This document shows, piece after piece, positions 43,231 to 51,798 of a DNA stretch of 64,000 nt. A program made the translations under genes and the position numbers. The DNA lies in contig DASYCE010000008.1 in NCBI GenBank assembly GCA_036500345.1, positions 62,001 to 126,000 of the forward strand, read 5' to 3'. The stretch is from Gemmatimonadales bacterium. GTDB lineage: Bacteria; Gemmatimonadota; Gemmatimonadetes; Gemmatimonadales; GWC2-71-9. Numbering within the stretch: position 1 is the stretch's first letter; each line of letters starts with the position of its first letter. Under the pieces are notes generated by a model. That model saw only the letters and a list, made by a program, of their open reading frames with translations. It did not search any database and had not been told where the DNA came from.

Positions 43231-44124
43231 ATGACCGAGCAGAACTACGTGCGGGTCTACGACTTCCGCGAGCCACCGCGTCTCGACACCGCGCGGGCCG
43301 CCGCGATCGAAGCGATGCAGTCGACCTTCGCCGCCGGTGTGCGATCGCTCCTGACGCCGAAGATGCGGGAAGTGGTCGATGCCGAGGCCGCCGGTATCGA
43401 GCTCCTCACCCCGACTGCGGCCGTGCTCGCGATCTCCGACGCCGGCAGCCGCTACCAGATCGAGCTGAATGACGCCCGCCGGTCTGACGTGATCATCGCC
43501 ATCGCCCCGGAACTCGCCACCCGTCTCGTCGACCGACTCTGCGGAGCCCCAGAGGACGTCGCCGGTGCGCGCGCCCTCTCGGCGATCGAGCAGCGGCTGC
43601 TCAACGAACTGGTCGAACGCTTCGTCCCGATCGTGCGCGATGCCTTCGCCGGCCTCGCTGAGATGAAACCGGCGAATCCCCGGCTGATTCATGCGGCGCC
43701 GCCACTCCTTGGCACTCCCGGCGATCATGTCGTACTCGTCCGTTTCACCGTGCGGTCAGGGCCGGTCTCGGCTCCGCTCCTCTTCGAGTTTCCGCTCGTG
43801 CTGCTCGAGGCCGCTCCGGCGCCGTCAACCGACGAAGCGCCCACGCACGCGACGCTCCTCGAACAGCATCTCCTCGGTGTTACGGTGCCGCTCCGCGTCT
43901 GCATCGAGTTCCAGACCGCTGCGCTCGATATCGCCTCGCTGCGCGAAGGCGGCATCCTCCGCACCGGCCATCCGTGCACCTCACCTGTCGACGTCACCGC
44001 CAGCGGCCGCCGCCAGTTCACCGGCACCCTCGGCCGGGAACACGGACACGTTGGCGTTCGCATCATACGCACGACTTCTCCCGACGATCCGACTTCACGT
44101 CCACACCGAAGGACCTCTCGATGA
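43231..44124 (+). CDS. fliM: Flagellar motor switch protein FliM lacking the CheY-binding peptide
   Basis: A 297-residue C-ring protein. YDFREPPRLDTARAAAIEAM-like N-terminal helix (near 10), the CheC-like middle domain (RLLNELVERFVPIVRDAF near 128) and the C-terminal SpoA-type domain (HLLGVTVPLRVCIEFQTAAL near 212) are present, which fits FliM binding to FliG and FliN. The usual N-terminal LSQxEIDALL peptide that binds phosphorylated CheY is absent: the protein begins about 8 residues before YDF. No upstream in-frame start is available. Confidence 0.9.
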   Translation: MTEQNYVRVYDFREPPRLDTARAAAIEAMQSTFAAGVRSLLTPKMREVVDAEAAGIELLTPTAAVLAISDAGSRYQIELNDARRSDVIIAIAPELATRLVDRLCGAPEDVAGARALSAIEQRLLNELVERFVPIVRDAFAGLAEMKPANPRLIHAAPPLLGTPGDHVVLVRFTVRSGPVSAPLLFEFPLVLLEAAPAPSTDEAPTHATLLEQHLLGVTVPLRVCIEFQTAALDIASLREGGILRTGHPCTSPVDVTASGRRQFTGTLGREHGHVGVRIIRTTSPDDPTSRPHRRTSR

Positions 44125-44474
44125 GTGATTCGACCCCCGGCGCGTCGCGCGACGCCGCTCCCGCCGAACTCGCGGAGCTTGGCCAGGAATCGGCGATGCC
44201 GAGCGGCGCGCGGCTCGACACCCTGCTCGACATGATGCTTCCGGTGACGATCGAATTCGGCCGAACCACCATGTCGATCCAGGACGTCCTGAACCTCGGC
44301 CCCGGCTCGGTGGTGCAGCTCGAGCGGATGGTCGGCGAACCGGTCGACATCTACGTCAGCGAACGCCGTCTGGCCGAGGGCGAAATCGTCGTGATCGGCG
44401 ACGCCTTCGCGGTGCGGGTCACGAAGATCCACAATCTTCCTCGCGAGCAATCGCCCCGTACCACCGGGCGCTGA
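44121..44474 (+). CDS. fliN: Flagellar motor switch protein FliN
   Basis: A 117-residue C-ring protein of the SpoA fold. The core LDMMLPVTIEFGRTTMSIQD and LNLGPGSVVQLERMVGEPVD (residues about 36-76), then GEIVVIGDAFAVRVTKI, are typical. The first 30 residues are an Ala/Ser/Pro-rich lead. It overlaps fliM by four bases (ATGA). Confidence 0.95.
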   Translation: MSDSTPGASRDAAPAELAELGQESAMPSGARLDTLLDMMLPVTIEFGRTTMSIQDVLNLGPGSVVQLERMVGEPVDIYVSERRLAEGEIVVIGDAFAVRVTKIHNLPREQSPRTTGR

Positions 44475-44477
44475 TTC

Positions 44478-45608
44478 ATGTTCGCTGCGATCGCCGCGCT
44501 CGTCATCACCGTCGGAGTCATGCTCCTGGCGCTCAAGGTCCTTGGGCGCCTGCAGGGCGTGCCCAGCGGCGGGACGCGCAGCGCGTCGTTGCAGCTCCTC
44601 GATCGCGTGGCGACCGGCCCGCGCCACGGGATCGTCCTCCTGCGCGTCGGTGAGCGCGTCCTCGTCGTCGGCGTGGCGGAGAATCACACGCTCCTGGGTG
44701 AGCTCACCGGCGCCGAGCGCGAAGCGGCCCTCGATGCGCGGCAGCCGGCGGCAACCGGAAACGCTGCGTGGCGTTCGGCACTCGCGCGGTTTGGTCTCGC
44801 ACTTGTCCTGATGGCGGTGCCGCACCTCGCGCGGGCGCAGGTGATTACCGCACCGAAGCCTGCCGCGACCACCCATCAAGCGCAGCGCCGCGCGTCAGTT
44901 GCCGCGCCGACGGTGCAGGGGCCGACTGCTCCGACGGTGAACGTCAGCGTCGGCACGCCGGGCGACGAGCTCAAGCTCACCGGCGCCGTCGGCATCGTCG
45001 TGCTGATGGGCGCGCTTACCGTGCTCCCCGCGGTCTTCATGCTGATGACCGGCTTCACCCGGATCCTGATCGTCCTCTCGTTCCTGCGGTCCGCACTCGG
45101 CACGCAATCGGCGCCACCAAGCTCGCTCCTCGTGGCGATCGCGCTGATCCTGACCTCGGTGGTGATGCATCCGGTCCTCGAAACCGAGAACAACACCGCG
45201 CTGCAGCCATACCTGCGGGGTGAAATCGGTCAGGTAGAGGCGTACAAGGCGGCGCTGATACCGCTTCGCAAGTTCATGCTCGCCAACACGCGTGATCGCG
45301 ACCTTACCACTTTCGCCGAGATGAGCGGCAACGCGCCCGCGGCGACTGTCGACGACATCCCCACGATGACCGTCGTCGCCGCATTCGTCACCGGCGAGCT
45401 CCGGACCGCGTTCCAGATGGGCTTCGTGATCTTCCTGCCGTTTCTGGTCATCGACTTGATCGTCGCGTCGGTGCTGATGAGCATGGGGATGTTCATGCTT
45501 CCGCCGGTGATGGTGTCGCTGCCGTTCAAGCTCCTCCTCTTCGTTCTCGCCGACGGCTGGGCGCTGGTGATGCAGAACCTCGTCGCGTCATTCAGGGTCG
45601 CGACGTGA
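44478..45608 (+). CDS. FliO-FliP fusion, flagellar export gate protein
   Basis: A single 376-residue frame joins two normally separate proteins. Residues 1-85 are FliO-like: one membrane helix (2-22) then SLQLLDRVATGPRHGIVLLR and a beta-rich tail. Residues 105-121 form a secretion-signal-like stretch ending LARAQ, as on free FliP. Residues about 170-374 are FliP (MLMTGFTRILIVLSFLRSAL, then FMLPPVMVSLPFKLLLFVLA). No ATG, GTG or TTG occurs in frame between the two parts except inside the hydrophobic segment. FliP forms the export gate; FliO is needed for its assembly. Cleavage at the internal signal may separate them. Confidence 0.88.
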   Translation: MFAAIAALVITVGVMLLALKVLGRLQGVPSGGTRSASLQLLDRVATGPRHGIVLLRVGERVLVVGVAENHTLLGELTGAEREAALDARQPAATGNAAWRSALARFGLALVLMAVPHLARAQVITAPKPAATTHQAQRRASVAAPTVQGPTAPTVNVSVGTPGDELKLTGAVGIVVLMGALTVLPAVFMLMTGFTRILIVLSFLRSALGTQSAPPSSLLVAIALILTSVVMHPVLETENNTALQPYLRGEIGQVEAYKAALIPLRKFMLANTRDRDLTTFAEMSGNAPAATVDDIPTMTVVAAFVTGELRTAFQMGFVIFLPFLVIDLIVASVLMSMGMFMLPPVMVSLPFKLLLFVLADGWALVMQNLVASFRVAT

Positions 45609-45874
45609 CACCGCTGCTCGCCTCCGACCTCCTCCAGCGTACCCTCACGCTCGTCGTGACGGTCGCGGGGCCGATGCTCCTCGCGGCACTCGTGATCGGC
45701 ATCGCTGTCTCGCTGCTGCAGGCGGTCACGCAGATCCAGGAGCAGAGCCTCACCTTCATTCCGAAGCTCGTCGTCGTGGCACTCGTCTTCATGCTCTCGC
45801 TGCCATGGATGATGCGGCTCCTGGTCGAGTTCACCGTCGGGATGTTCCGCTCGCTGCCGAGTGTGGCGCGGTGA
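45605..45874 (+). CDS. fliQ: Flagellar export gate protein FliQ
   Basis: An 89-residue protein with two membrane helices. VAGPMLLAALVIGIAVSLLQ near residue 20 and VTQIQEQSLTFIPKLVVVAL near 42 are the family core. FliQ surrounds the FliP/FliR complex in the export gate. The GTG at 45605 overlaps the FliOP stop by four bases. Confidence 0.95.
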   Translation: MTPLLASDLLQRTLTLVVTVAGPMLLAALVIGIAVSLLQAVTQIQEQSLTFIPKLVVVALVFMLSLPWMMRLLVEFTVGMFRSLPSVAR

Positions 45875-46674
45875 ATCCGCAATCGCTGGCGCAGGCACTG
45901 CAGCCGGTCCACTGGCCGCTGCTGATCCTGGTCACCTGCCGCGTTGCTGGCGTCGTGCTGATCGCGCCGGCATGGTCCCAGGCGACCGTCCCCGCATCGC
46001 TCCGCGGCGCGTTCGTCGTGATCGCCTCGCTGGCGATCCTTCCCGGCGTCCCCGACGCAGCGGTCAACGTCGATTCGATCTCCGTCGTCGCCCCTGCCGC
46101 GACCGAACTGATCCTCGGTCTCGCGATCGGCCTCTCCGCGGCGCTCTTTCTCTCCGGCGTCGCGATGGCCGCCGAAGTCATCTCGCTGCAGATGGGTCTG
46201 TCGCTCGGCGCGGCACTCGGTGGCGTCGCCGACGTTGGCTCCCCCGGCGTCGGCCAACTCGAAGGCCAGTTCTCGCTCGCCGTCTTCGTCGCTGTTGGCG
46301 GGCATCTGGCGCTCCTCACCGCCGTGGGACGGAGCTTCCACGCGATTCCTCCCGGCGCGCCGATCGCGATCTCCGACGGCGGCCGCGCGCTCCTGACCCT
46401 CTGTGGCAGCGTCTTCACCACGGCGGTGCAGGTCGCGGCCCCGATGATGGTGGCACTCCTCGTCACCAACATCGGCCTCGCAGTCCTCAACCGCGCCGTG
46501 CCGCAGCTCAACACGATGATGGTCGCCGTTCCGGTCACCGTTTCGGTCGGGCTCATCGCTATCGGCACCGCGATGCCGTATGCGCTCAACGTCGTGGCGA
46601 AATGGGCGACTGGCGTCGGTCCGCAGGCAGACGCCGTGATCAAGTCGTTCACGCCGCTCGTGGCGGGACACTGA
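45871..46674 (+). CDS. fliR: Flagellar export gate protein FliR
   Basis: A 267-residue protein with about six membrane helices. It has VTCRVAGVVLIAPAWSQATV near residue 20, the ISLQMGLSLGAALGGVADVG segment near 107, and LNRAVPQLNTMMVAVPVTVS near 205, all FliR hallmarks. The GTG at 45871 shares GTGA with fliQ. It is followed by flhB with a one-base gap, so FliP, Q, R and FlhB are co-expressed. Confidence 0.93.
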   Translation: MNPQSLAQALQPVHWPLLILVTCRVAGVVLIAPAWSQATVPASLRGAFVVIASLAILPGVPDAAVNVDSISVVAPAATELILGLAIGLSAALFLSGVAMAAEVISLQMGLSLGAALGGVADVGSPGVGQLEGQFSLAVFVAVGGHLALLTAVGRSFHAIPPGAPIAISDGGRALLTLCGSVFTTAVQVAAPMMVALLVTNIGLAVLNRAVPQLNTMMVAVPVTVSVGLIAIGTAMPYALNVVAKWATGVGPQADAVIKSFTPLVAGH

Positions 46675-46675
46675 C

Positions 46676-47770
46676 GTGGCCGAGACGCCGGCACAGGAAC
46701 GCACTGAGAGCCCGACGAATCGCCGCCTCACCCAGGCGCACGACGAAGGCCAGGTTCCGCGAAGCACCGAACTCTCTGCGGCCGTCGTTGTTCTCGGCGG
46801 CGCCACCGCGCTCCTCCTCCTCGGCGGCCGGACACTGGGCGCCGGGATGACGGGGCTGATGCACGACAGCACGCGCATGCTCGTCGCCGCGCCGTTCACC
46901 CAGGGCGACGTCGTGGTCCTCCTGCGCAACGCCGGTCAGGTGATGCTCAAGGCGATGGCGCCGTTCCTCCTTGCGATCGTGATCCCGGCACTGCTGGTCA
47001 ACGGCATCCAGGCGCGCGGCGTCCTCTCGCTCAAGCCGATCGCCCCTGACTTCTCGCGCATCAACCCCGCCAGCGGCCTGGCGCGGCTGTTGAGCGGCCA
47101 ATCGCTCTTCACGCTCATCAAGGCGATGATCAAGGTGACGATCATCGGCACCGTCGGTTGGCTGGCGATGTCGCGCGCGTGGCCGGAGATCGTGTCGCTG
47201 AGCGGCGCCGACGCGGCGACGATCCTCGTCGTCGTCCGCGATGTCACGGTGAAGCTCGTCTTCGGCTGCGGACTCGCCTTTCTGGCACTCGCGCTCGTCG
47301 ATTACGGCTACGCCACGTGGCAGCACCAGAAGCGCCTCCGCATGACGCGCCAGGAAGTGATCCAGGAATTCCGCGAGCTCGAAGGCGATCCGATCCGCAA
47401 GAGCAGGATGCGCTCGCTGGCGCAGGGGCTGGTCCGCCGCCGGATGCTGCACCGCGTCAAGGAAGCCGACGTCGTCATCGTCAACCCGACCGAGATCGCG
47501 ATCGCGATTCGCTACGACGGCACCTCGCCGGCACCGATCGTCCTCGCCATGGGGCGTCGCAAGCTCGCCGAGCGGATCCGCGAGATCGCCCGCCTGGCGA
47601 ACATCCCGGTGGTGCAGAACATTCCGGTGGCGCGCGCCCTGATTGCCACCGCCGCCGTCGGCAAGCCGATCCCGCCCGCGCTCTACGTCGCGGTCGCCGA
47701 GGTGCTGGCATTCGTCTATCGCAAGCGCGGCCATCTCCCGCGCGCGTTGACTGAACGGACCGTCGCATGA
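46676..47770 (+). CDS. flhB: Flagellar export switch protein FlhB
   Basis: A 364-residue protein. Four membrane helices occupy residues 30-210, preceded by the family start ERTESPTNRRLTQAHDEGQV. The cytoplasmic domain contains the self-cleavage site N270-P271-T272-E273; the usual fourth residue is His. Cleavage between Asn and Pro switches export from rod/hook to filament proteins when FliK signals. The catalytic Asn and Pro are intact. The start is GTG 46676. Confidence 0.95.
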   Translation: MAETPAQERTESPTNRRLTQAHDEGQVPRSTELSAAVVVLGGATALLLLGGRTLGAGMTGLMHDSTRMLVAAPFTQGDVVVLLRNAGQVMLKAMAPFLLAIVIPALLVNGIQARGVLSLKPIAPDFSRINPASGLARLLSGQSLFTLIKAMIKVTIIGTVGWLAMSRAWPEIVSLSGADAATILVVVRDVTVKLVFGCGLAFLALALVDYGYATWQHQKRLRMTRQEVIQEFRELEGDPIRKSRMRSLAQGLVRRRMLHRVKEADVVIVNPTEIAIAIRYDGTSPAPIVLAMGRRKLAERIREIARLANIPVVQNIPVARALIATAAVGKPIPPALYVAVAEVLAFVYRKRGHLPRALTERTVA

Positions 47771-49953
47771 CCGCCGTCGGCGCAACGGCACCGCCGGCCC
47801 TTCGGCCCACCGACACCTCACCTCGGGCATCGGGACCGCGCGCCGGTGGCACGGGCCCTGGCAGTGGTGGCACCGGCCCCAGCGCGGTGTCGCGCCTCGC
47901 CGCGGGACTTCGCGTCTCCGGCGGTGCACAGACCTGGCTCGCGATCGGCGTCGTGATCATCGTGGCGCTCCTCGTGGTGCCGCTGCCGCCGGTGATGCTC
48001 GACGTCCTCCTCGCCACGAGCATCGCGCTGTCGATCGTCGTGCTCCTCGTGACGCTGAGCACCGTCGATCCGATCGACTTTTCGTCGTTCCCGACACTGC
48101 TTCTCCTCCTCACCCTTCTCCGACTCGGTCTCAACGTGAGCAGCGCGCGCCTGATTCTCGGGCGCGGTTACGCGGGGCAGGTGATCAACGCCTTCGGTCA
48201 CTTCCTGATCGGCGGCAACTTCGTCGTCGGGCTGGTGATCTTCCTGATTCTCGTGGTGATCAACTTCATGGTGATCACCAAGGGCGCCGGCCGCATCGCC
48301 GAAGTCGCGGCGCGCTTCACCCTCGACGCCATGCCCGGCAAGCAGATGGCGATCGACGCCGATCTCGGCGCCGGCCTCATCGACGAAGCCGAAGCGCGCC
48401 GCCGCCGCCAGGATGTCGCCCGCTACGCCGATTTCTACGGCGCAATGGACGGTGCCGCGAAGTTCGTCCGCGGCGACGCCGTCGCGTGCCTCGTGATCAC
48501 CGCGATCAATCTCGTCGGCGGATTCATCATCGGGCTGGCGCAGCAGGGGCTGACCGCATCCGAGTCGCTCTCGACCTACACCACGCTCACCATCGGCGAC
48601 GGCCTCGTCTCCCAGATCCCGGCGCTGATCGTCAGCACGGCGGCCGGTATCCTCGTCACCTACGGCGCGTCGTCGTCGGGAGCGAGTCTCGCTCTCGCGG
48701 GCCAGCTCACTCGCCAGCCGCGCGCCCTCAACATCGCGGCAGTCATTCTCGCCGGGATGGCATTTCTCCCCGGCCTTCCGGCGATTCCGTTCCTCCTTCT
48801 CGCAGCCGGTACCGGCGCGATCGGGTGGAAGAAGCGCCCCGCCGTCGCGACGGCAGCGGCGCGCGCGGCCGCACCGGCGACTCCGGCTGCACCCGCCGCC
48901 GCGCAGATGCGCGAACTGCTGCAGGTCGAACCGCTCGAAGTCGAGATCGGCTACGCACTGATTCCGCTCGTCGACGAGGCGCAGCACGGCGATCTTCTCC
49001 ACCGGATCGGCATCGTCCGCCGGCAGGTCGCCGTCGAGCTCGGCATCGTCGTCCCGCCGGCGCGCATCCGTGACAACATCCAGCTCGCGCCGACCGAATA
49101 CGCCATCAAGCTGCGCGGGATGAAGGTCGCCGGCGGCGAAATCATGCCGCGCTATCTCCTCGCGCTCGACACCACGCACAAGAACGCGCCGATCGAGGGG
49201 ATTCGCACCACCGATCCGACCTTCGGGATGCCTGCTGTGTGGATCACGTCCGATCGTCGCGTCGATGCCGAGGCCGAGGGATACAACGTTGTCGAGGCAC
49301 CGACCGTCCTGTCGACGCACCTGATGGAGACGATTCGCCGTCACGCCGGCGATATCCTGTCGCGGCAGGATGTTCGCGAGCTCGTCGACGGCCTCCGCGA
49401 ATCGCATCCGGCACTGATCGACGACCTGATTCCCAATCGCCTTCCGCTCGGCACGCTGCATCGCGTGCTACAGCGGCTGTTGCGCGAGGGGCTGCCGGTC
49501 CGCGATCTCGTCACCATTCTCGAAACGCTCGCCGACACCGCGGATACATCGAAGGATCCGGAAATACTCACCGAGCACGTCCGTCGCGCGCTGTCCAACG
49601 TGGTGGCGCAGCTCTACGCCGAGAACGACGGATGCGTGCGCGGCATCACCATCGGGCCGCGCCTCGAGTCGGCATTGATGCAGCTCTTCGCGCCGCGTGC
49701 CAGCCGCGACGGCGCGATTCCGCTCGAACCCGATCAGCTCACCGCGCTCCTTCGCACCCTTGGCGAGCTGGTCACTGCTGCTCGTCGCGACGGACGGCCG
49801 CGTCCGCTGATCACGCCGCCCGCACTCCGGACCGGCGTGCGCCGCCTGGTCGAACCGATCCTTCCCGAACTGCCGGTGATTTCGCTCGGAGAACTACCAC
49901 CGCAGATGCCGGTGCAATCCCTTGCCATCTGGGAGATGACTCGTGGCTCTTGA
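47767..49953 (+). CDS. flhA: Flagellar export gate protein FlhA
   Basis: A 728-residue membrane protein. A 50-residue Gly/Pro/Thr-rich lead, longer than usual, precedes the first helix. Eight helices follow (about 55-350), including PTLLLLLTLLRLGLNVSSAR and the FHIPEP-type cytoplasmic loop VITKGAGRIAEVAARFTLDA with KQMAIDADLGAGLIDEAEAR. The soluble domain (from about 380) docks chaperone-substrate complexes. Its end overlaps flhF by 11 bases. Confidence 0.96.
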   Translation: MTAVGATAPPALRPTDTSPRASGPRAGGTGPGSGGTGPSAVSRLAAGLRVSGGAQTWLAIGVVIIVALLVVPLPPVMLDVLLATSIALSIVVLLVTLSTVDPIDFSSFPTLLLLLTLLRLGLNVSSARLILGRGYAGQVINAFGHFLIGGNFVVGLVIFLILVVINFMVITKGAGRIAEVAARFTLDAMPGKQMAIDADLGAGLIDEAEARRRRQDVARYADFYGAMDGAAKFVRGDAVACLVITAINLVGGFIIGLAQQGLTASESLSTYTTLTIGDGLVSQIPALIVSTAAGILVTYGASSSGASLALAGQLTRQPRALNIAAVILAGMAFLPGLPAIPFLLLAAGTGAIGWKKRPAVATAAARAAAPATPAAPAAAQMRELLQVEPLEVEIGYALIPLVDEAQHGDLLHRIGIVRRQVAVELGIVVPPARIRDNIQLAPTEYAIKLRGMKVAGGEIMPRYLLALDTTHKNAPIEGIRTTDPTFGMPAVWITSDRRVDAEAEGYNVVEAPTVLSTHLMETIRRHAGDILSRQDVRELVDGLRESHPALIDDLIPNRLPLGTLHRVLQRLLREGLPVRDLVTILETLADTADTSKDPEILTEHVRRALSNVVAQLYAENDGCVRGITIGPRLESALMQLFAPRASRDGAIPLEPDQLTALLRTLGELVTAARRDGRPRPLITPPALRTGVRRLVEPILPELPVISLGELPPQMPVQSLAIWEMTRGS

Positions 49954-50968
49954 GATCTTTACGGGCGATCACCTGCCCGCCATCCTCACCAGGATCCGCG
50001 CGGCCCTCGGCCCCGAAGCGTGCGTTGTGCAGCTGCGCCGCCGCGGTGCCGAGTTCGAGCTGATCGCTTCCGACGGCACCGGCGCCTACGCTCCGGCGCC
50101 AGCAGTCGCCGCGACCGCGCCTCGAGATCTCGCGCCGACCGCACCCCGCGATCTTCCGAAGGTAGCCCCGCGCAGCGAATGGGCTCGTCCAGTTGAAATG
50201 CAACCGGAAGAAGTCCCCGACTTCCGCAACGCACTCGATGCCCACTTTGCAGCGCCGGCCGCGCGCCCCGCTCCAGTCGCGACCGTTCGCGCTCCCGAAG
50301 CGAAGCGCGACGCCGAGACGAACGCCGCCCTCCCCAAGCGCGCGTCGTTCATGGTGCGGCCGTGGGTCGTGGCGCTCGTCGGGCCGACCGGTGCAGGGAA
50401 GACCACAACTATCGCGAAACTCGCGACGAATCGCCTCGGCTTCGGTGGTTGCCGCGTCGGCCTCATGGGGCTCGACACCTACCGCGTCGGCGCGGTGGAA
50501 CAGCTCGAGACCTACGCCGATCTCGCCGATCTTCCGATCGAGATCGTCTACAGCGATGCCGAAGCGAAGCGTGCCCTGGCGCGTCTCAACGATTGCGAGG
50601 TGGTACTCGTTGATACCCCCGGTCGCGGGCCGCGTAACACCGGCGACACAGAAACCATTCGCCGATGGCTCGCCGAGCTCGCGCCCGACGAAGTCCATCT
50701 CACCGTTCCGGCCGGTCAGCTCCCCGCCGTGACCCGGCGGATTCTCCGCGCCTACGCGCCGTTCAACATCACCCACCTTCTCGCCACCAAGCTTGACGAG
50801 CACCCCGGCGAGCAGGCGGCGTTCGATATCGCCATCGAGAACTCCCGCGGCATGCGCTGGATGACCGACGGACAGGAAGTCCCCGCCGATCTTCACGCCG
50901 CCGCGGATGCCCTCGCTCGCGCCGCAACGCGTCGCGACGCCGGTGTTCTCCTGGAATCCTGCGCGTGA
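49943..50968 (+). CDS. flhF: SRP-type GTPase FlhF (flagellar placement)
   Basis: A 341-residue protein. The N-terminal B domain (residues 1-130) starts LEIFTGDHLPAILTRIRAAL; the NG GTPase has P-loop GPTGAGKTTTIAKLAT near 150, LDTYRVGAVEQLETYADL near 175, DTPGRGPRN (usually DTAGR) near 228 and TKLDE near 280. FlhF marks the pole where flagella form. It overlaps flhA by 11 bases and flhG by four. It is shorter than proteobacterial FlhF, mainly in the B domain. Confidence 0.92.
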   Translation: MALEIFTGDHLPAILTRIRAALGPEACVVQLRRRGAEFELIASDGTGAYAPAPAVAATAPRDLAPTAPRDLPKVAPRSEWARPVEMQPEEVPDFRNALDAHFAAPAARPAPVATVRAPEAKRDAETNAALPKRASFMVRPWVVALVGPTGAGKTTTIAKLATNRLGFGGCRVGLMGLDTYRVGAVEQLETYADLADLPIEIVYSDAEAKRALARLNDCEVVLVDTPGRGPRNTGDTETIRRWLAELAPDEVHLTVPAGQLPAVTRRILRAYAPFNITHLLATKLDEHPGEQAAFDIAIENSRGMRWMTDGQEVPADLHAAADALARAATRRDAGVLLESCA

Positions 50969-51798
50969 ACGATCAGGCGAGCACGCTGCGCGCGCGCCGC
51001 GAAGCGGTCCAGTCGATCGCCGAACGCGATCCCGAGCGCCCCGTCCTCGTGATCGGGAGCGGGAAGGGCGGCGTCGGCAAGTCGATCGTTGCGGTGATGG
51101 CGAGCGCCGCGCTCGCACGCACCGGTCGTCGCGTTCTTCTCGTCGACGGCGCGCAGAATCTCGGCAACCTGCATGTGCTCCTCGGTGTGCGTCCGCCGCT
51201 CACGCCGTCGGCACTTCTCGAAGACAGTGTCGTCCCTGATCAGCTGCTGATCGAAGTCGCTCCGGCGCTCTGGCTTCTCCCAGCGGATTCCGGCGCCGAG
51301 TCGGTGCACCGCCTCGCCGCAACCGATCGCGCGCGGCTCCATCGCCGCCTCACCGGCGTCTATCGCGACTTCGATGTTGTGGTCGTCGATGCCGCTGCCG
51401 GTCTCGACGGCGCAGTTCGCTGTGTCGCGATGCACGCCACTCGCTTGATCGTGGTCACCATCCCCGAGCCCGCGGCACTCACCGACGCCTACGCGTTGAT
51501 GAAGATCGTCCACGGTCAGATGCCGCGTCTCCCATTCGACCTCCTAGTCAATCGGACCCAGCATCTCGACGAGGGACCGACCGCGTTCGATCGCCTCTCC
51601 ACCGCGACGAAGCGCTTCCTCGGCCGCGATCTCTGCTACGCCGGCGCAATCCCCGAAGACGGCGCGATGCGCGCCCTGACCCGCGATCCTCGCGCCCTCC
51701 TCGCCACCGGCGACAATGTTGCGCAGCAGGCGGTGCAGCAGCTCCTCCCGACCTGGGTCGACGCCTGGGTCCCCGATCTCCTGGAACGCTCGGCGTGA
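50965..51798 (+). CDS. flhG: MinD-type ATPase FlhG/YlxH with altered active site
   Basis: A 277-residue protein. The N-terminus has DQASTLR (residues 3-9), matching the DQAxxLR motif by which FlhG activates FlhF. The deviant Walker A is GKGGVGKS at 33-40. The switch I segment is DGAQNLGN (61-68), where the third residue, normally the catalytic Asp of D-x-D-x-G, is Ala. Switch II VVVDAAAGLDGAV lies near 135. FlhG limits flagellar number and acts at the C ring. The change at residue 63 suggests slow or absent ATP hydrolysis. Confidence 0.9.
   Translation: MNDQASTLRARREAVQSIAERDPERPVLVIGSGKGGVGKSIVAVMASAALARTGRRVLLVDGAQNLGNLHVLLGVRPPLTPSALLEDSVVPDQLLIEVAPALWLLPADSGAESVHRLAATDRARLHRRLTGVYRDFDVVVVDAAAGLDGAVRCVAMHATRLIVVTIPEPAALTDAYALMKIVHGQMPRLPFDLLVNRTQHLDEGPTAFDRLSTATKRFLGRDLCYAGAIPEDGAMRALTRDPRALLATGDNVAQQAVQQLLPTWVDAWVPDLLERSA

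Noticed and set aside
44478-45608. FliO-FliP fusion as a sequencing frameshift artefact
   Set aside because: Both parts are in one open frame with normal codon use and no stop or alternative start between; no sign of a frame change was seen.
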